64,000 nt of DNA from Variovorax sp. Its GTDB lineage: Bacteria; Pseudomonadota; Gammaproteobacteria; Burkholderiales; Burkholderiaceae_C. Below the pieces are notes generated by a model. It ran no database searches, was not told the origin of the DNA, and saw nothing but the letters and a program-made list of their open reading frames with translations. The translations under genes were made by a program, and so were the position numbers. Positions within the stretch are counted from its first letter, which is position 1. Each line of letters begins with the position of its first letter. Location: assembly GCA_017744935.1 (NCBI GenBank), contig JAGIAI010000035.1:27177-91176 (forward strand), in the 5' to 3' direction. Below are positions 1 to 9,358 of the stretch, piece by piece.

Positions 1-567
1 GGCGCTTTTGTGCTGATCCTCGTGTGCGCGATCGGCATGCAGCTCGACCTCACATCGAAGCTGCAGGACGAAGTACAGAAGCGCCGCATCGAGGCGCAGC
101 GCCGCGAAGCGCTGGAGAAGGCCCTTCAGGGCCCACTCGCTGCCGGCCGCGTGACGTTGAACAACGGGCGCATCGGCATCAGCGGCAGCGTGCTGTTTGC
201 GGTCAGCTCGGCTGATCTGCAGCCCGAAGGTCGCCAGTTGCTCAGGACCCTCGCCGGACCGCTCGCCGCCTACCTGCGCTCGCGCGAGGAGATCCTGATG
301 GTGAGCGGCTTCACCGACGACCGCCAGGTGCGCGGCGGCAGCAAGCAGTTCGCGGACAACTGGGAACTCTCGGCGCAACGCGCATTGACGGTGACGCGCG
401 CGCTCATCGAAGAAGGGCTGCCGTCGTCATCGGTCTTCGCGGCGGCTTTCGGGGCTGAGCAGGCGGTGGCGTCCAACGCCGATGCGGAAGGACGCGCGCG
501 GAATCGCCGCGTTGAAATGGCGCCGACCCCTCGGCCTTCGAACAGCATTCCCGGGCATCGTGAGTAA
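1..567 (+). CDS. OmpA/MotB C-terminal domain protein with N-terminal TM segment (5' end truncated by window edge)
   Basis: Frame open from base 1 (GAFVLILVCAIG...); OmpA-like C-terminus with SGFTDDRQV..NWELSAQRALTV..L...G and RARNRRVE. Confidence 0.8.
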   Translation, partial: GAFVLILVCAIGMQLDLTSKLQDEVQKRRIEAQRREALEKALQGPLAAGRVTLNNGRIGISGSVLFAVSSADLQPEGRQLLRTLAGPLAAYLRSREEILMVSGFTDDRQVRGGSKQFADNWELSAQRALTVTRALIEEGLPSSSVFAAAFGAEQAVASNADAEGRARNRRVEMAPTPRPSNSIPGHRE

Positions 568-1195
568 CGACGCAGCCAGCGACAGCAACGCCACCATCGA
601 TGAGTGGCGCCAGCGCGGCGACCACCGCTTCGATCCGGTGCGCTTTCATTTCATCGAGGCGCTCGCGCGTCGTGCGGCTGGCTACGGCGGTGAAGCGCGG
701 CGCTTGCTGGACGAGCGGTTGCAGACGCACATGGCGGCCTATGCCGAAGCGCTGCAGAAGTCCCGCGAGGTCGCGGAAGTTGCATCCGCCAAGGAGCTGC
801 AGCCGATCCAGCGCAGCGCACTCGCGGAACTGGTGGAGCACATCGGACAGCACGCATCGCCATCCGGCGTCGGCCCTGCAGCCACGCCCGTTCCCTCGGG
901 CGAACTGAAGACACTGAGCTACTTCAGGAGCACCTGGTCGCGCCTGAGTGCCGATCGCCGGCTCAATCAATCACTGGCCAAGGTGCCGGAAAACGCGGGG
1001 CCGCTCAACTCGCATCACCTCGTGCACCGCGCACTCACGCTGATGCACGATCTCTCGCCGGAGTACCTCAACAAGTTCATGTCGTACGTCGACGGACTCC
1101 TGTGGCTCGACGACGCGAACACGCGCGGCCCCGCCGTTGCAAGCGCGCAGGTTGCCGAAACCGGCAAGAAAAGCGGCCGCGGCAAACGCCGCTGA
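560..1195 (+). CDS. DUF2894 domain-containing protein
   Basis: ORF in frame with 482..1195; GTG at 560 overlaps upstream stop; DUF2894-like sequence and the usual position after an OmpA-domain gene. Confidence 0.7.
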   Translation: MSNDAASDSNATIDEWRQRGDHRFDPVRFHFIEALARRAAGYGGEARRLLDERLQTHMAAYAEALQKSREVAEVASAKELQPIQRSALAELVEHIGQHASPSGVGPAATPVPSGELKTLSYFRSTWSRLSADRRLNQSLAKVPENAGPLNSHHLVHRALTLMHDLSPEYLNKFMSYVDGLLWLDDANTRGPAVASAQVAETGKKSGRGKRR

Positions 1196-1223
1196 CGGGG
1201 CCCGCCGCCCATGGGCCCTGCGT

Positions 1224-2732
1224 TCAGGCCTTGAGGGTGTTCTTGTGGATCTTGCCGTCCTTCATCACGATCATCAGGCTCGTGTCCGGCGTGGCGAGCA
1301 GCGCGATGTTGTCGAGCGGATTGCCGTCGACCAGCAACAGGTCTGCATAAGCGCCCTCTTCCAGCACGCCCAGCTTGCCCGGATAGGGATTGCGCGGCCC
1401 CGATAGCGCCATCAGCTGCGCATTGGTCGACGTTGCCATCGTGAGAATTTCGCTGTTCGAGAACCAGCGCGTGAGGTGCGTCAGCATGATGCCCTGCCGC
1501 TGCGCAAGCGCGGGCGAGAACAGCATGTCGGAGCCGAAGGCGGTCTTGATCTTGTACTTCTTCGCGAGCTTGTAGAGGCCGTCCGTGGCCCCGAAGACCT
1601 GCTGCGCGGAGATGGCGCCTTGGCCGGTCAGCCGTCCGGTGTCCTCGTCGGACAGAAAAGGTTGCGTGCTGAGCCAGACGCCCTTGTCGGCCATCAGCCT
1701 GGCTGTCGCTTCGTCCATCAGGTGTGCGTGCTCGACACAACCCGCGCCCGCATTGATCGCGCGCTGCACCGTGTTCGACGCGTAGGCGTGCACCGTGATG
1801 TAGGTGTTCCAGTCCCTCGCGACTTCGGCGGCCGCACGCACCTCGGCCTCGCTCAGGGTCGTCAGGTCGAGCGGGGTCCGCGGCGACGAGACACCGCCGC
1901 CGCCCACGATCTTGACTTGCGATGCACCCTGCGTGAGCTGTTCGCGCACGCGCAGGCGGATCTCGTCGGGACCGTCCACGATCGCGGCCGCGCCGGTCCT
2001 CTCGGTAAAGCTCGGCACGCCAGGCGTGCGCGGCACATCCGAAAGCGGGCGCAGGTCGCCATGCCCGCCGCTGCCGGTGATCATCGCGCCGCACGGATAG
2101 ATGCGCGGCCCGGGGATCAGCCCCTCGTCGATCGCCTGTTTGAACGCGAAGGTGGGGCCGCCGAGGTCACGCACCGTGGTGAAGCCCCGCAACAGCGTGC
2201 GCTCGGCCTCCGCGCTGCCCGCCAGATGGATGTAGCCGATGTTGCCTTGCAGGAGCACCGGCAGCGGCAAGGCCGCGAACAGCGAGTGCCAATGCGCATC
2301 GATCAGCCCCGGCATCATCACCCGGCCCTTGCAATCGATGAGCTGCGCGCCTGCAGGTGTCGCCGGCGTCCCGGCACCGATCGACTTGATGCGATTGCCT
2401 TCCACGAGCAGATGGCCGTCGCGCAGCGAGGCGGAGCGGCCGTCAAAAATGCGAACGTTGGTAAACAGTGTCGACTTCGGCGGTGCGGGGGTCTGAGCCT
2501 TCGCCTTCAACGGAAAGCCGAGCGCCGCAACTGATGCGGCCATGCCGGCCACGAAGCCGCGGCGCGTGAGTTCTGCGTTGATGCGACGGGTCAGTGAATG
2601 AAGCTCCGGCCGATGGCACAGGCACACGGCGCGTCGGACGAGCGTGTCGCCGGTGAGGGATGAGCATGCGTACAAAAGGGCCTCCTTGCAGATCGATGAG
2701 TTCATGCATGGTGTCCCTGCGCAACGAGGCAT
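1224..2732 (-). CDS. amidohydrolase family protein (imidazolonepropionase-like), Tat-type signal; start uncertain
   Basis: TRRGFVAGMAASVAALG signal; MPGLIDAHWH metal motif; TVRDLGG; FGSDM; ORF probably over-extended at the N-terminus. Confidence 0.8.
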   Translation of the reverse strand: MPRCAGTPCMNSSICKEALLYACSSLTGDTLVRRAVCLCHRPELHSLTRRINAELTRRGFVAGMAASVAALGFPLKAKAQTPAPPKSTLFTNVRIFDGRSASLRDGHLLVEGNRIKSIGAGTPATPAGAQLIDCKGRVMMPGLIDAHWHSLFAALPLPVLLQGNIGYIHLAGSAEAERTLLRGFTTVRDLGGPTFAFKQAIDEGLIPGPRIYPCGAMITGSGGHGDLRPLSDVPRTPGVPSFTERTGAAAIVDGPDEIRLRVREQLTQGASQVKIVGGGGVSSPRTPLDLTTLSEAEVRAAAEVARDWNTYITVHAYASNTVQRAINAGAGCVEHAHLMDEATARLMADKGVWLSTQPFLSDEDTGRLTGQGAISAQQVFGATDGLYKLAKKYKIKTAFGSDMLFSPALAQRQGIMLTHLTRWFSNSEILTMATSTNAQLMALSGPRNPYPGKLGVLEEGAYADLLLVDGNPLDNIALLATPDTSLMIVMKDGKIHKNTLKA

Positions 2733-2789
2733 GTCAACCGAATCGAAGGTCCGGTTGCGGGGCGTGCCTGTGCCTGCAAGAATCCCCCG

Positions 2790-3443
2790 ATGCCCAAACT
2801 ACGTGTACAAAGCTTCTCGGTCTCTCTCGATGGCTTCAGCGCGGGGCCGGCGCAGGACCTGCAGAACCCGCTCGGTGTTCGCGGGCCGGAGCTGATGGAG
2901 TGGGTCTTCCCGACGCGCTTCTTCCGCGCAATGCATGGTGATGGCGGCGGCGACGGCGAAACCGGCATCGACAACTCGATGGCCGAAGAAGGCTTCACGA
3001 ACCTGGGCGCCTGGATCCTCGGGCGCAACATGTTCGGCCCGGTGCGCGGTCCATGGCCCGACGACAGCTGGAAGGGCTGGTGGGGCGACGAGCCGCCGTA
3101 CCACACGCCCGTCTTCGTTCTCACGCACCATCCGCGCGAACCGCTCGGGATGAAGGGCGGCACCGAGTTCCGCTTCGTGACCGAAGGCATTCACGCGGCG
3201 CTCGAGCAGGCGAAGGCCGCGGCGGGCGGGCGCGACGTGCGCCTCGGCGGTGGTGTTTCGACCGTCAGGCAGTACCTGCAGGCCGGGCTGATCGACGAGC
3301 TGCATCTCGCGGTGCGACCGGTGCTGATGGGTTCGGGCGAGAACCTCTTCCAGGGCCTCGACCTGCATGCGCTCGGCTACGAATGCCATCGCAGCGTGGC
3401 CGGCGAGCGGGCGAACCACGTGTTCCTGCGCAAGCGCGGCTGA
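2790..3443 (+). CDS. dihydrofolate reductase family protein (RibD C-terminal domain)
   Basis: GAWILGRNMF and LGGGVSTVRQYLQAGLIDELHLAVRPVLMGSGENLF. Confidence 0.85.
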   Translation: MPKLRVQSFSVSLDGFSAGPAQDLQNPLGVRGPELMEWVFPTRFFRAMHGDGGGDGETGIDNSMAEEGFTNLGAWILGRNMFGPVRGPWPDDSWKGWWGDEPPYHTPVFVLTHHPREPLGMKGGTEFRFVTEGIHAALEQAKAAAGGRDVRLGGGVSTVRQYLQAGLIDELHLAVRPVLMGSGENLFQGLDLHALGYECHRSVAGERANHVFLRKRG

Positions 3444-3522
3444 TGCCGCTGTCCGCCGGGCGACTCCGCCGGAGGGCGGCACGCGCAGATAATGGCCGGC
3501 GCCCGCCGATGGATTCCCGCGC

Positions 3523-5130
3523 TTGAACACACCCGCTGCCACTGCCACGTCCGCGCCGTCCATCTGGAGTCCACTGAAGACCGAGGCCTTCCGCGGGCTC
3601 TGGACTGCCGGCAGTCTCTTCTTCGTCGGCAACGCCATGCTCAACATGGCCGCTTCGTGGCTGATGATCGAGGTCACGGGTTCGTCGTTTCTCTCGGCGC
3701 TGGTTCAGACCGCTTCCTTTCTTCCGATGTTCCTGCTGTCGCTGCCGGCGGGTGTGCTGGCCGATACCACGCATCGCCGCAAGCTGATGCTGCGCGTGCA
3801 GGGCGTCTACGCGGCGGCGGCGTTGCTGCTCACCGCGCTCGCCTTCGTCGGGTGGGCCGGGCCGACGACGTTGCTCTTCTTCACCTTCCTGCTCGGCGTA
3901 TGCACCGCGCTGCAATCGCCGTCGTGGAACTCGGCGGTCAGCGATGCCGTGGGCCGCAAGCAACTGCCGCAGGCCATCACGCTGATCTCGATGTCCTTCA
4001 ATGGCGCACGCGCGGTCGGGCCGGCGCTGGCGGGGCTGATCTTCGCGTGGACCGGCGGCGGCGCGGTGTTCGCGTTCGCGGTGCTCACCGCCATCGGCAT
4101 GAGCTACGCCACCCGTCGCTGGCCGCCCGCGCCACCCACGGTCGGCAAGCTGCCGGCGGAACGGCTCTGGGCCGGCATGGTCAGCGCGCTGCGCTATGCG
4201 CGCCATTCGCCGGCGATCTTCGCGCAGCTCGTGCGGACCGCAGCCTACTCGGGGCTCGGTTCGGCGCTGTGGGCGCTGCTGCCCGTGATCGCGCAGCAGC
4301 GGCTCGAACTCGGCGCAGCGGGCTTCGGCCTGTTGATGGCCTGCCTGGGCAGCGGCGCGGTCGCGGCGGGCTTCTTCGTCGGGCGCATGCGTGCGCGCTA
4401 TGGGCTCGACGCGCTCGCCATGGGCTGCTGCGTGATCTTCGCCATCGCCATGCTGGTCGGTGCACTGGTGACTTGGCACGCCGCGGTGTACGTGACCTTC
4501 GTGATCGGCGGCGCGGCGTGGATGACGATGATGTCCACCTTCAACGCCGCCACGCAGACCAGCGCATCGCCCTGGGTTCGCGCGCGGGCGGCGTCGATGC
4601 ATACCTTGTGCTCGCTGGGTTCCTTCGCGCTCGGATCGGCGCTGTGGGGTGCCGTCTCCAGCCTGCTGGGATTGCCGGCCGCGTTGTGCATCGCCGCCGC
4701 CGGCATGCTCGCGAGCGTGGCGCTCGCCCGGCCCTATCCGCTTCGCATGGGTGCGGACGACGAAGTCACGCAGGTCGCGCAATCGGACGAACTCTCGCTC
4801 GCAAGCGAGCCCGAATTCGAAGCCGGCCCGGTCGCAGTCGAAGTGGTCTATTGCATTCGCGAGGCGGATGCATCGCCTTTTCTCGATGCGGTGCGGCTGC
4901 TCGCGGTGCCGCGCCGGCGCGACGGCGCAACCTTCTGGCGCATCTACCGCGATCTCGGCGACCCGACGCGGTACGTCGAGCGCTTCATCGTCACCTCGTG
5001 GGCCGACTACCTGCGGCAGCGATCGCGCGCCACCGTCGCGAGCACGGAACTCGAGGCGAACGCCCGCAGCTTCCAGGTCGAAGGCGAAGCGGTGATCACG
5101 CGCCACTACCTCGCCGAACGCAGCTCCTGA
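3523..5130 (+). CDS. MFS transporter (MFS_3/EntS-like) with C-terminal soluble extension
   Basis: Multiple TM helices, LPAGVLADTTHRRKLML motif, about 100-aa soluble C-terminus. Confidence 0.85.
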   Translation: MNTPAATATSAPSIWSPLKTEAFRGLWTAGSLFFVGNAMLNMAASWLMIEVTGSSFLSALVQTASFLPMFLLSLPAGVLADTTHRRKLMLRVQGVYAAAALLLTALAFVGWAGPTTLLFFTFLLGVCTALQSPSWNSAVSDAVGRKQLPQAITLISMSFNGARAVGPALAGLIFAWTGGGAVFAFAVLTAIGMSYATRRWPPAPPTVGKLPAERLWAGMVSALRYARHSPAIFAQLVRTAAYSGLGSALWALLPVIAQQRLELGAAGFGLLMACLGSGAVAAGFFVGRMRARYGLDALAMGCCVIFAIAMLVGALVTWHAAVYVTFVIGGAAWMTMMSTFNAATQTSASPWVRARAASMHTLCSLGSFALGSALWGAVSSLLGLPAALCIAAAGMLASVALARPYPLRMGADDEVTQVAQSDELSLASEPEFEAGPVAVEVVYCIREADASPFLDAVRLLAVPRRRDGATFWRIYRDLGDPTRYVERFIVTSWADYLRQRSRATVASTELEANARSFQVEGEAVITRHYLAERSS

Positions 5131-5228
5131 GCGGAAGAAAAGCCATTCGCCAGCGCGCAGATCGCGCGCTACGATGGCTGCGGTCTCGTCGCATTCCGCA
5201 TCATTCCATCCGCGAAACAGGAGGAGAC

Positions 5229-6650
5229 ATGAGCAACGTACGGATCGAACACGACCTGCTCGGCGACCGCGAAGTCCCGGACGACGCCTACTACGGTGTC
5301 CATACGCTGCGGGCCAAGGAGAACTTCCAGATCACCGGGACGACCATCTCGGCCTATCCGGACCTGATCGGCGCGCTCGCTTCCGTCAAGCAGGCGGCAG
5401 CGGAAGCCAACACCGAACTCGGCCTCCTGGACCCCGGCCTTCGCGATGCGATCGTCGCCGCATGCCGCGAGGTCCGGCGAGGGTCGTTGCATGACCAGTT
5501 CGTGGTCGACGTGATCCAGGGCGGCGCGGGCACCTCTACCAACATGAACGCGAACGAGGTGATCTGCAACCGCGCGCTCGAAATCCTCGGCCACAAGCGT
5601 GGCGAGTACAAGTACCTGCATCCGAACGAGCACGTCAACATGGCGCAGAGCACCAATGACGTGTACCCGACGGCGATCCGTATCGCGACCTGCTTCGCGA
5701 TCGAGCGGCTGCTGAAAGCCATGGAATACCTGCGCGCCGCCTTCGCCGCGAAGGCCGAGGAATTTGCGCACCTGCTGAAGATCGGCCGCACGCAGTTGCA
5801 GGACGCGGTGCCGATGACCCTCGGCCAGGAGTTCTCGACCTACGCGGTAATGATCGAGGAAGACATCGCACGTCTCACCGAAGCCTCGGCGCTGATCCGC
5901 GAGATCAACCTCGGCGCGACCGCGATCGGCACCGGTATCACGGCGCACCCGGACTATGCGGGCAAGGCGCTCGCCGCGCTGTGCGACATCACAGGGCTCG
6001 AACTCTCGACTGCGCCGAACCTCATCGAAGCCACGCAGGACTGCGGTGCTTTCGTGCAGCTGTCGGGTGTGCTCAAGCGGATCGCGGTGAAGTTGTCGAA
6101 AACCTGCAACGACCTGCGCCTGCTCTCCAGCGGCCCGCGCGCGGGGTTCGGCGAGATCAACCTGCCGCCGATGCAGGCCGGCTCGTCGATCATGCCCGGC
6201 AAGGTGAATCCGGTGATCCCCGAAGTGGTCAACCAGGTGGCCTTCGAAGTGTTCGGCAACGATGTCACCGTGACCTTCGCGGCCGAGGCCGGACAGCTTC
6301 AGCTCAATGCCTTCGAGCCGATCATCGCCAACGCGCTATTCCGCAGCTTCAAGCACCTGACCAACGCCTGCATGACGCTGGCCGATCTCTGCGTGAAGGG
6401 CATCACCGCGAATCCGGCCAAGCTGGAGGAAAGCATCGAGCGCTCGATCGCGCTGGTGACCGCGCTGAATCCGATCATTGGCTACAAGCAGGCGACCGAG
6501 GTCGCCGCGGAGGCATTCGCGAACGGCACCAACGTGCGCGAGGTGGTGCTCAAGCGCAAGCTGATGACGGAAGAAGCCTTGAACGAGGCACTGCGCCATG
6601 AAGTGCTGACGCGTCCACACGTGTACGAGTCGGCGCAGCGCAAGGCCTGA
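5229..6650 (+). CDS. aspA: aspartate ammonia-lyase
   Basis: MSNVRIEHDLLGDREVPDDAYYGVHTLRA; fumarase/aspartase signature GSSIMPGKVNPVIPEVVNQV. Confidence 0.9.
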   Translation: MSNVRIEHDLLGDREVPDDAYYGVHTLRAKENFQITGTTISAYPDLIGALASVKQAAAEANTELGLLDPGLRDAIVAACREVRRGSLHDQFVVDVIQGGAGTSTNMNANEVICNRALEILGHKRGEYKYLHPNEHVNMAQSTNDVYPTAIRIATCFAIERLLKAMEYLRAAFAAKAEEFAHLLKIGRTQLQDAVPMTLGQEFSTYAVMIEEDIARLTEASALIREINLGATAIGTGITAHPDYAGKALAALCDITGLELSTAPNLIEATQDCGAFVQLSGVLKRIAVKLSKTCNDLRLLSSGPRAGFGEINLPPMQAGSSIMPGKVNPVIPEVVNQVAFEVFGNDVTVTFAAEAGQLQLNAFEPIIANALFRSFKHLTNACMTLADLCVKGITANPAKLEESIERSIALVTALNPIIGYKQATEVAAEAFANGTNVREVVLKRKLMTEEALNEALRHEVLTRPHVYESAQRKA

Positions 6651-6793
6651 GCGCGCGTTCTCGCGGATCGCGTGGCCGTGACGCCACGCCGGGCTTGCGG
6701 TTCTGCGAGCCGGATGACAAAGATCGCAATGCACCCTACCCTCTTCGGAAGTGCATCGATACTCCGTCATTCCCATTCAGACCTGAACGCCCA

Positions 6794-7615
6794 ATGATCC
6801 AACGCAGCAAAAGTACCGCTCTCTTCTTTTTTTCGGGGGCGGCACTCGCCGCTGCGATCACTGCGCAAGATGCTCGAGCCCAGGCGCGACTGGAGCAAGC
6901 GGCCGATGAATCCTGGCGCTTCTCGGTAGGGGTCGGCGTTTTCGATCGCCCCCGGTATCCCGGCAGCGGCGACAGCCAGGTCGTGGCATTGCCGCTCGTT
7001 ACCGCCAACTACGGACGCTATTTCATCGGGGGCACGCCGGGAGCGGGCTTCCCGTTCGGCGTGGGCTTCAACATCATCCAGAACGACGCATGGCGCTTCG
7101 GGGTGGCCGTGGGTGGCGAACTGACCAAGCCGCGGAAGGAGTCGGATGCACCGATCCTGCATGGGTGGGGCGATATTCCCGAAACGGCGCTTGGAAGCGT
7201 GTTCGCGTCCTATACGTACGAATGGCTCACGCTCCGGGGTTTTCTCGTTTCCGACCTGGGCGGCAACGACCAGGGAACCCGGATCGCGATCGACCTCGAA
7301 GGCCGGTATCCGGTCAATGAAAGACTGCTCCTGACCGCCGGACCCGGCATCACCTGGGCCAACGGCAACTACACGCAGACCTTCTATGGCATCAACGCGC
7401 AACAAAGCGTGATTGCCGGTGTTCCCCAGTACCGGGCGGGAGCCGGTCTCAATACGGTCCGCTTCTCCGTTGGCGCCCAGTATCAATTGACGGCCCAGTG
7501 GGGTATCGGCGCCAGCTTCACCACCGCCTGGCTGCAAGGCGACGCCAAGCGCAGTCCGATCACTGAAGACAAGACACAAGAGACCTACGGCGTCTTCGCT
7601 TCGTACCGGTTTTGA
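6794..7615 (+). CDS. MipA/OmpV family outer membrane protein
   Basis: Signal peptide, beta-barrel pattern, C-terminal F (FASYRF), FSVGVGVFDRPRYPGSGD. Confidence 0.8.
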   Translation: MIQRSKSTALFFFSGAALAAAITAQDARAQARLEQAADESWRFSVGVGVFDRPRYPGSGDSQVVALPLVTANYGRYFIGGTPGAGFPFGVGFNIIQNDAWRFGVAVGGELTKPRKESDAPILHGWGDIPETALGSVFASYTYEWLTLRGFLVSDLGGNDQGTRIAIDLEGRYPVNERLLLTAGPGITWANGNYTQTFYGINAQQSVIAGVPQYRAGAGLNTVRFSVGAQYQLTAQWGIGASFTTAWLQGDAKRSPITEDKTQETYGVFASYRF

Positions 7616-7618
7616 TCC

Positions 7619-8230
7619 ATGAATCTCCACACCTGGCTCATCTACCTGGCGGCGGCCATCGGGCTGTCGCTATCGCCCGGGCCCAACGGACTCCTCGCGC
7701 TGACGCACGGCGCGCTGCACGGGCGCCGCAAGACGCTCTACACCATCTCCGGCGGGGCACTGGGCTTCGTGATCGTCATCGCGCTGTCGATGTTCGGCAT
7801 CGGCGCGCTGCTCAAGGCATCGCTGACGTGGCTGACGGTCATGAAGTGGCTGGGCGGGGCCTACCTGGTGTGGCTTGGCATCCAGGTGTGGCGCTCGCCG
7901 CCGATCGGCATCGAAACCAGCGCACCCGTCGAGTCGCGCTCGGGCCGCTCGATGTTCGGGCAGGGCGCGCTGTCGGCGCTGACCAATCCGAAGGGAATCC
8001 TCTTCTTCGCGGCCTTCCTGCCGCAGTTCATCGACCCGGCGCACAGCCTGTGGGTGCAGTTCCTCATCATGGCCGGGACCTTTGCGGCGATCGAGATCGC
8101 CACCGAGCTGCTGATCGCCAGCATGGCCCACCGCATCAGCCCCTGGCTGCGGAAGGTCGGGCGGCGCTTCAACCAGGCCTGCGGCGGCGTGTTCGTGGCG
8201 ATCGGGGTTGCATTGCCGCTGCGTAGCTGA
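7619..8230 (+). CDS. LysE family translocator
   Basis: SLSPGPNGLLALTHGALHGRRK; LTNPKGILFFAAFLPQF. Confidence 0.88.
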   Translation: MNLHTWLIYLAAAIGLSLSPGPNGLLALTHGALHGRRKTLYTISGGALGFVIVIALSMFGIGALLKASLTWLTVMKWLGGAYLVWLGIQVWRSPPIGIETSAPVESRSGRSMFGQGALSALTNPKGILFFAAFLPQFIDPAHSLWVQFLIMAGTFAAIEIATELLIASMAHRISPWLRKVGRRFNQACGGVFVAIGVALPLRS

Positions 8231-8312
8231 CACGTCCCCGTTGGAAGGCGCGCAGGACATCGCATTCGAGCTGCTCTGATACGAATTTGCGTTCAGGAAT
8301 ATAGGTCGCGCG

Positions 8313-8552
8313 TCGCGGCAGGGGGTCTGGGGCGCGGACTCCTGCCAGGGCGGTCGGCGCTTTGCGCCGACTTCACTGCGGTGCTCGCCTGGGGGCGGCG
8401 CCGCAGAACTCACTGCGTGCCCCTTCGGTGCACTCCGTTCAAACAGCTGCGGCGAGTCAGATTACGAAGCGCGTGTCTTCGCACGCGCCCGCCCCCAGGC
8501 TGCGCTCCTCGTCGCCCCGGAAGTCGCCCACGCCCCAGACCCCCTGCCGCGA
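8313..8552. repeat. MITE-like element A: 240 bp bounded by 22-bp perfect terminal inverted repeats
   Basis: TIRs tcgcggcagggggtctggggcg (8313-8334) and cgccccagaccccctgccgcga (8531-8552); core shared with element B in opposite orientation. Confidence 0.75.
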
Positions 8553-8663
8553 AGTGACATCGTGCTTGTGCAACCGCGCACCCGAGCATCGGCTTTTCTG
8601 TCTGCGCTGCGGGTCATTCCCATCTGCGTCGCACCGAACGCTGAAACCGGCGCAACGTCTCCA

Positions 8664-8885
8664 GCCGGGGCGCCTGGGGGTGGGCTGCGGTGCGCCTATG
8701 GGGCGCCGAGGAGCGCAGCGCGGCCGGCTGCGCGTGCGAAGACACGCGCTTCGTAATCCGACTCGCCGCAGCTGTTTGAACGGAGTGCACCGAAGGGGCA
8801 CGCAGTGAGTTCTGCGGCGCAGCCGGCCGCGCGAGTACCGCAGGGAAGTCTGCGCAAAGCGCAGACCGCCCCCAGGCGCCCCGGC
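8664..8885. repeat. MITE-like element B: 222 bp bounded by 17-bp perfect terminal inverted repeats, inverted relative to element A
   Basis: TIRs gccggggcgcctggggg (8664-8680) and cccccaggcgccccggc (8869-8885); core 8700-8868 is the reverse complement of about 8350-8518 with few differences. Confidence 0.75.
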
Positions 8886-8913
8886 GTAGGGCGCGATCGG
8901 TGCCCGACAGGGG

Positions 8914-8951
8914 CAAAATGGCTAAAATCCCCAAATCGGCCAAAATGGCCG
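8914..8951 (+). promoter_or_regulatory. candidate TA operator: direct repeat caaaatggc twice, second copy inside palindrome cggccaaaatggccg
   Basis: caaaatggc at 8914-8922 and 8941-8949; palindrome 8937-8951; 26 bp before antitoxin ATG. Confidence 0.5.
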
Positions 8952-8976
8952 GATTGGAAATCCACCGGAGCCCGCC

Positions 8977-9348
8977 ATGTCCAGCCCGAATAGTTCGCGT
9001 CCCGAAGCCATCGACCGTTTCACGCGCGGTCTGCCGGCCGTTTCGGCCACCAAGCTGGTCGCAGGGATGCAGAAGGTCACCAGCGCCGTCATGACGCACG
9101 GCGCCGTGGTCGTCACCCGCCACGACGAGCCGGCCATGGTGCTGATGTCGATCGACCGCTACCTCGCGCTCGAAAAGGCGGCCGAACCTGATCTGGATGC
9201 GCTCACGCAGCAGTTCGACGACATGTTCGCCAGCATGCAGGGCGACGCCGCCGCCGCGGCGATGGAAGACGCCTTCGCGATGACACCGCCCGAATTGGGC
9301 AAGGCGGCGGTCCGCGCCGCAGGCGGCAGCAAGTCCGCCAAGAGGTGA
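8977..9348 (+). CDS. Phd/YefM-like type II antitoxin
   Basis: VSATKLVAGMQKVTSAVMTHGAVVVTRHDEPAMVLMSIDRYLALE pattern; directly precedes zeta-like kinase. Confidence 0.75.
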   Translation: MSSPNSSRPEAIDRFTRGLPAVSATKLVAGMQKVTSAVMTHGAVVVTRHDEPAMVLMSIDRYLALEKAAEPDLDALTQQFDDMFASMQGDAAAAAMEDAFAMTPPELGKAAVRAAGGSKSAKR

Positions 9349-9358
9349 CCCCCCACTG

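Noticed and set aside
3265-5106. 613-aa minus-strand ORF opposite the MFS gene
   Set aside because: Arg/Ala/Gly/His-rich antisense ORF typical of high-GC DNA; the plus-strand MFS protein is clearly real.
6671-6688. cgtggc-cgtgac-gccacg hairpin after aspA as a terminator
   Set aside because: No T-tract on the plus strand, and short GC hairpins are frequent by chance here.
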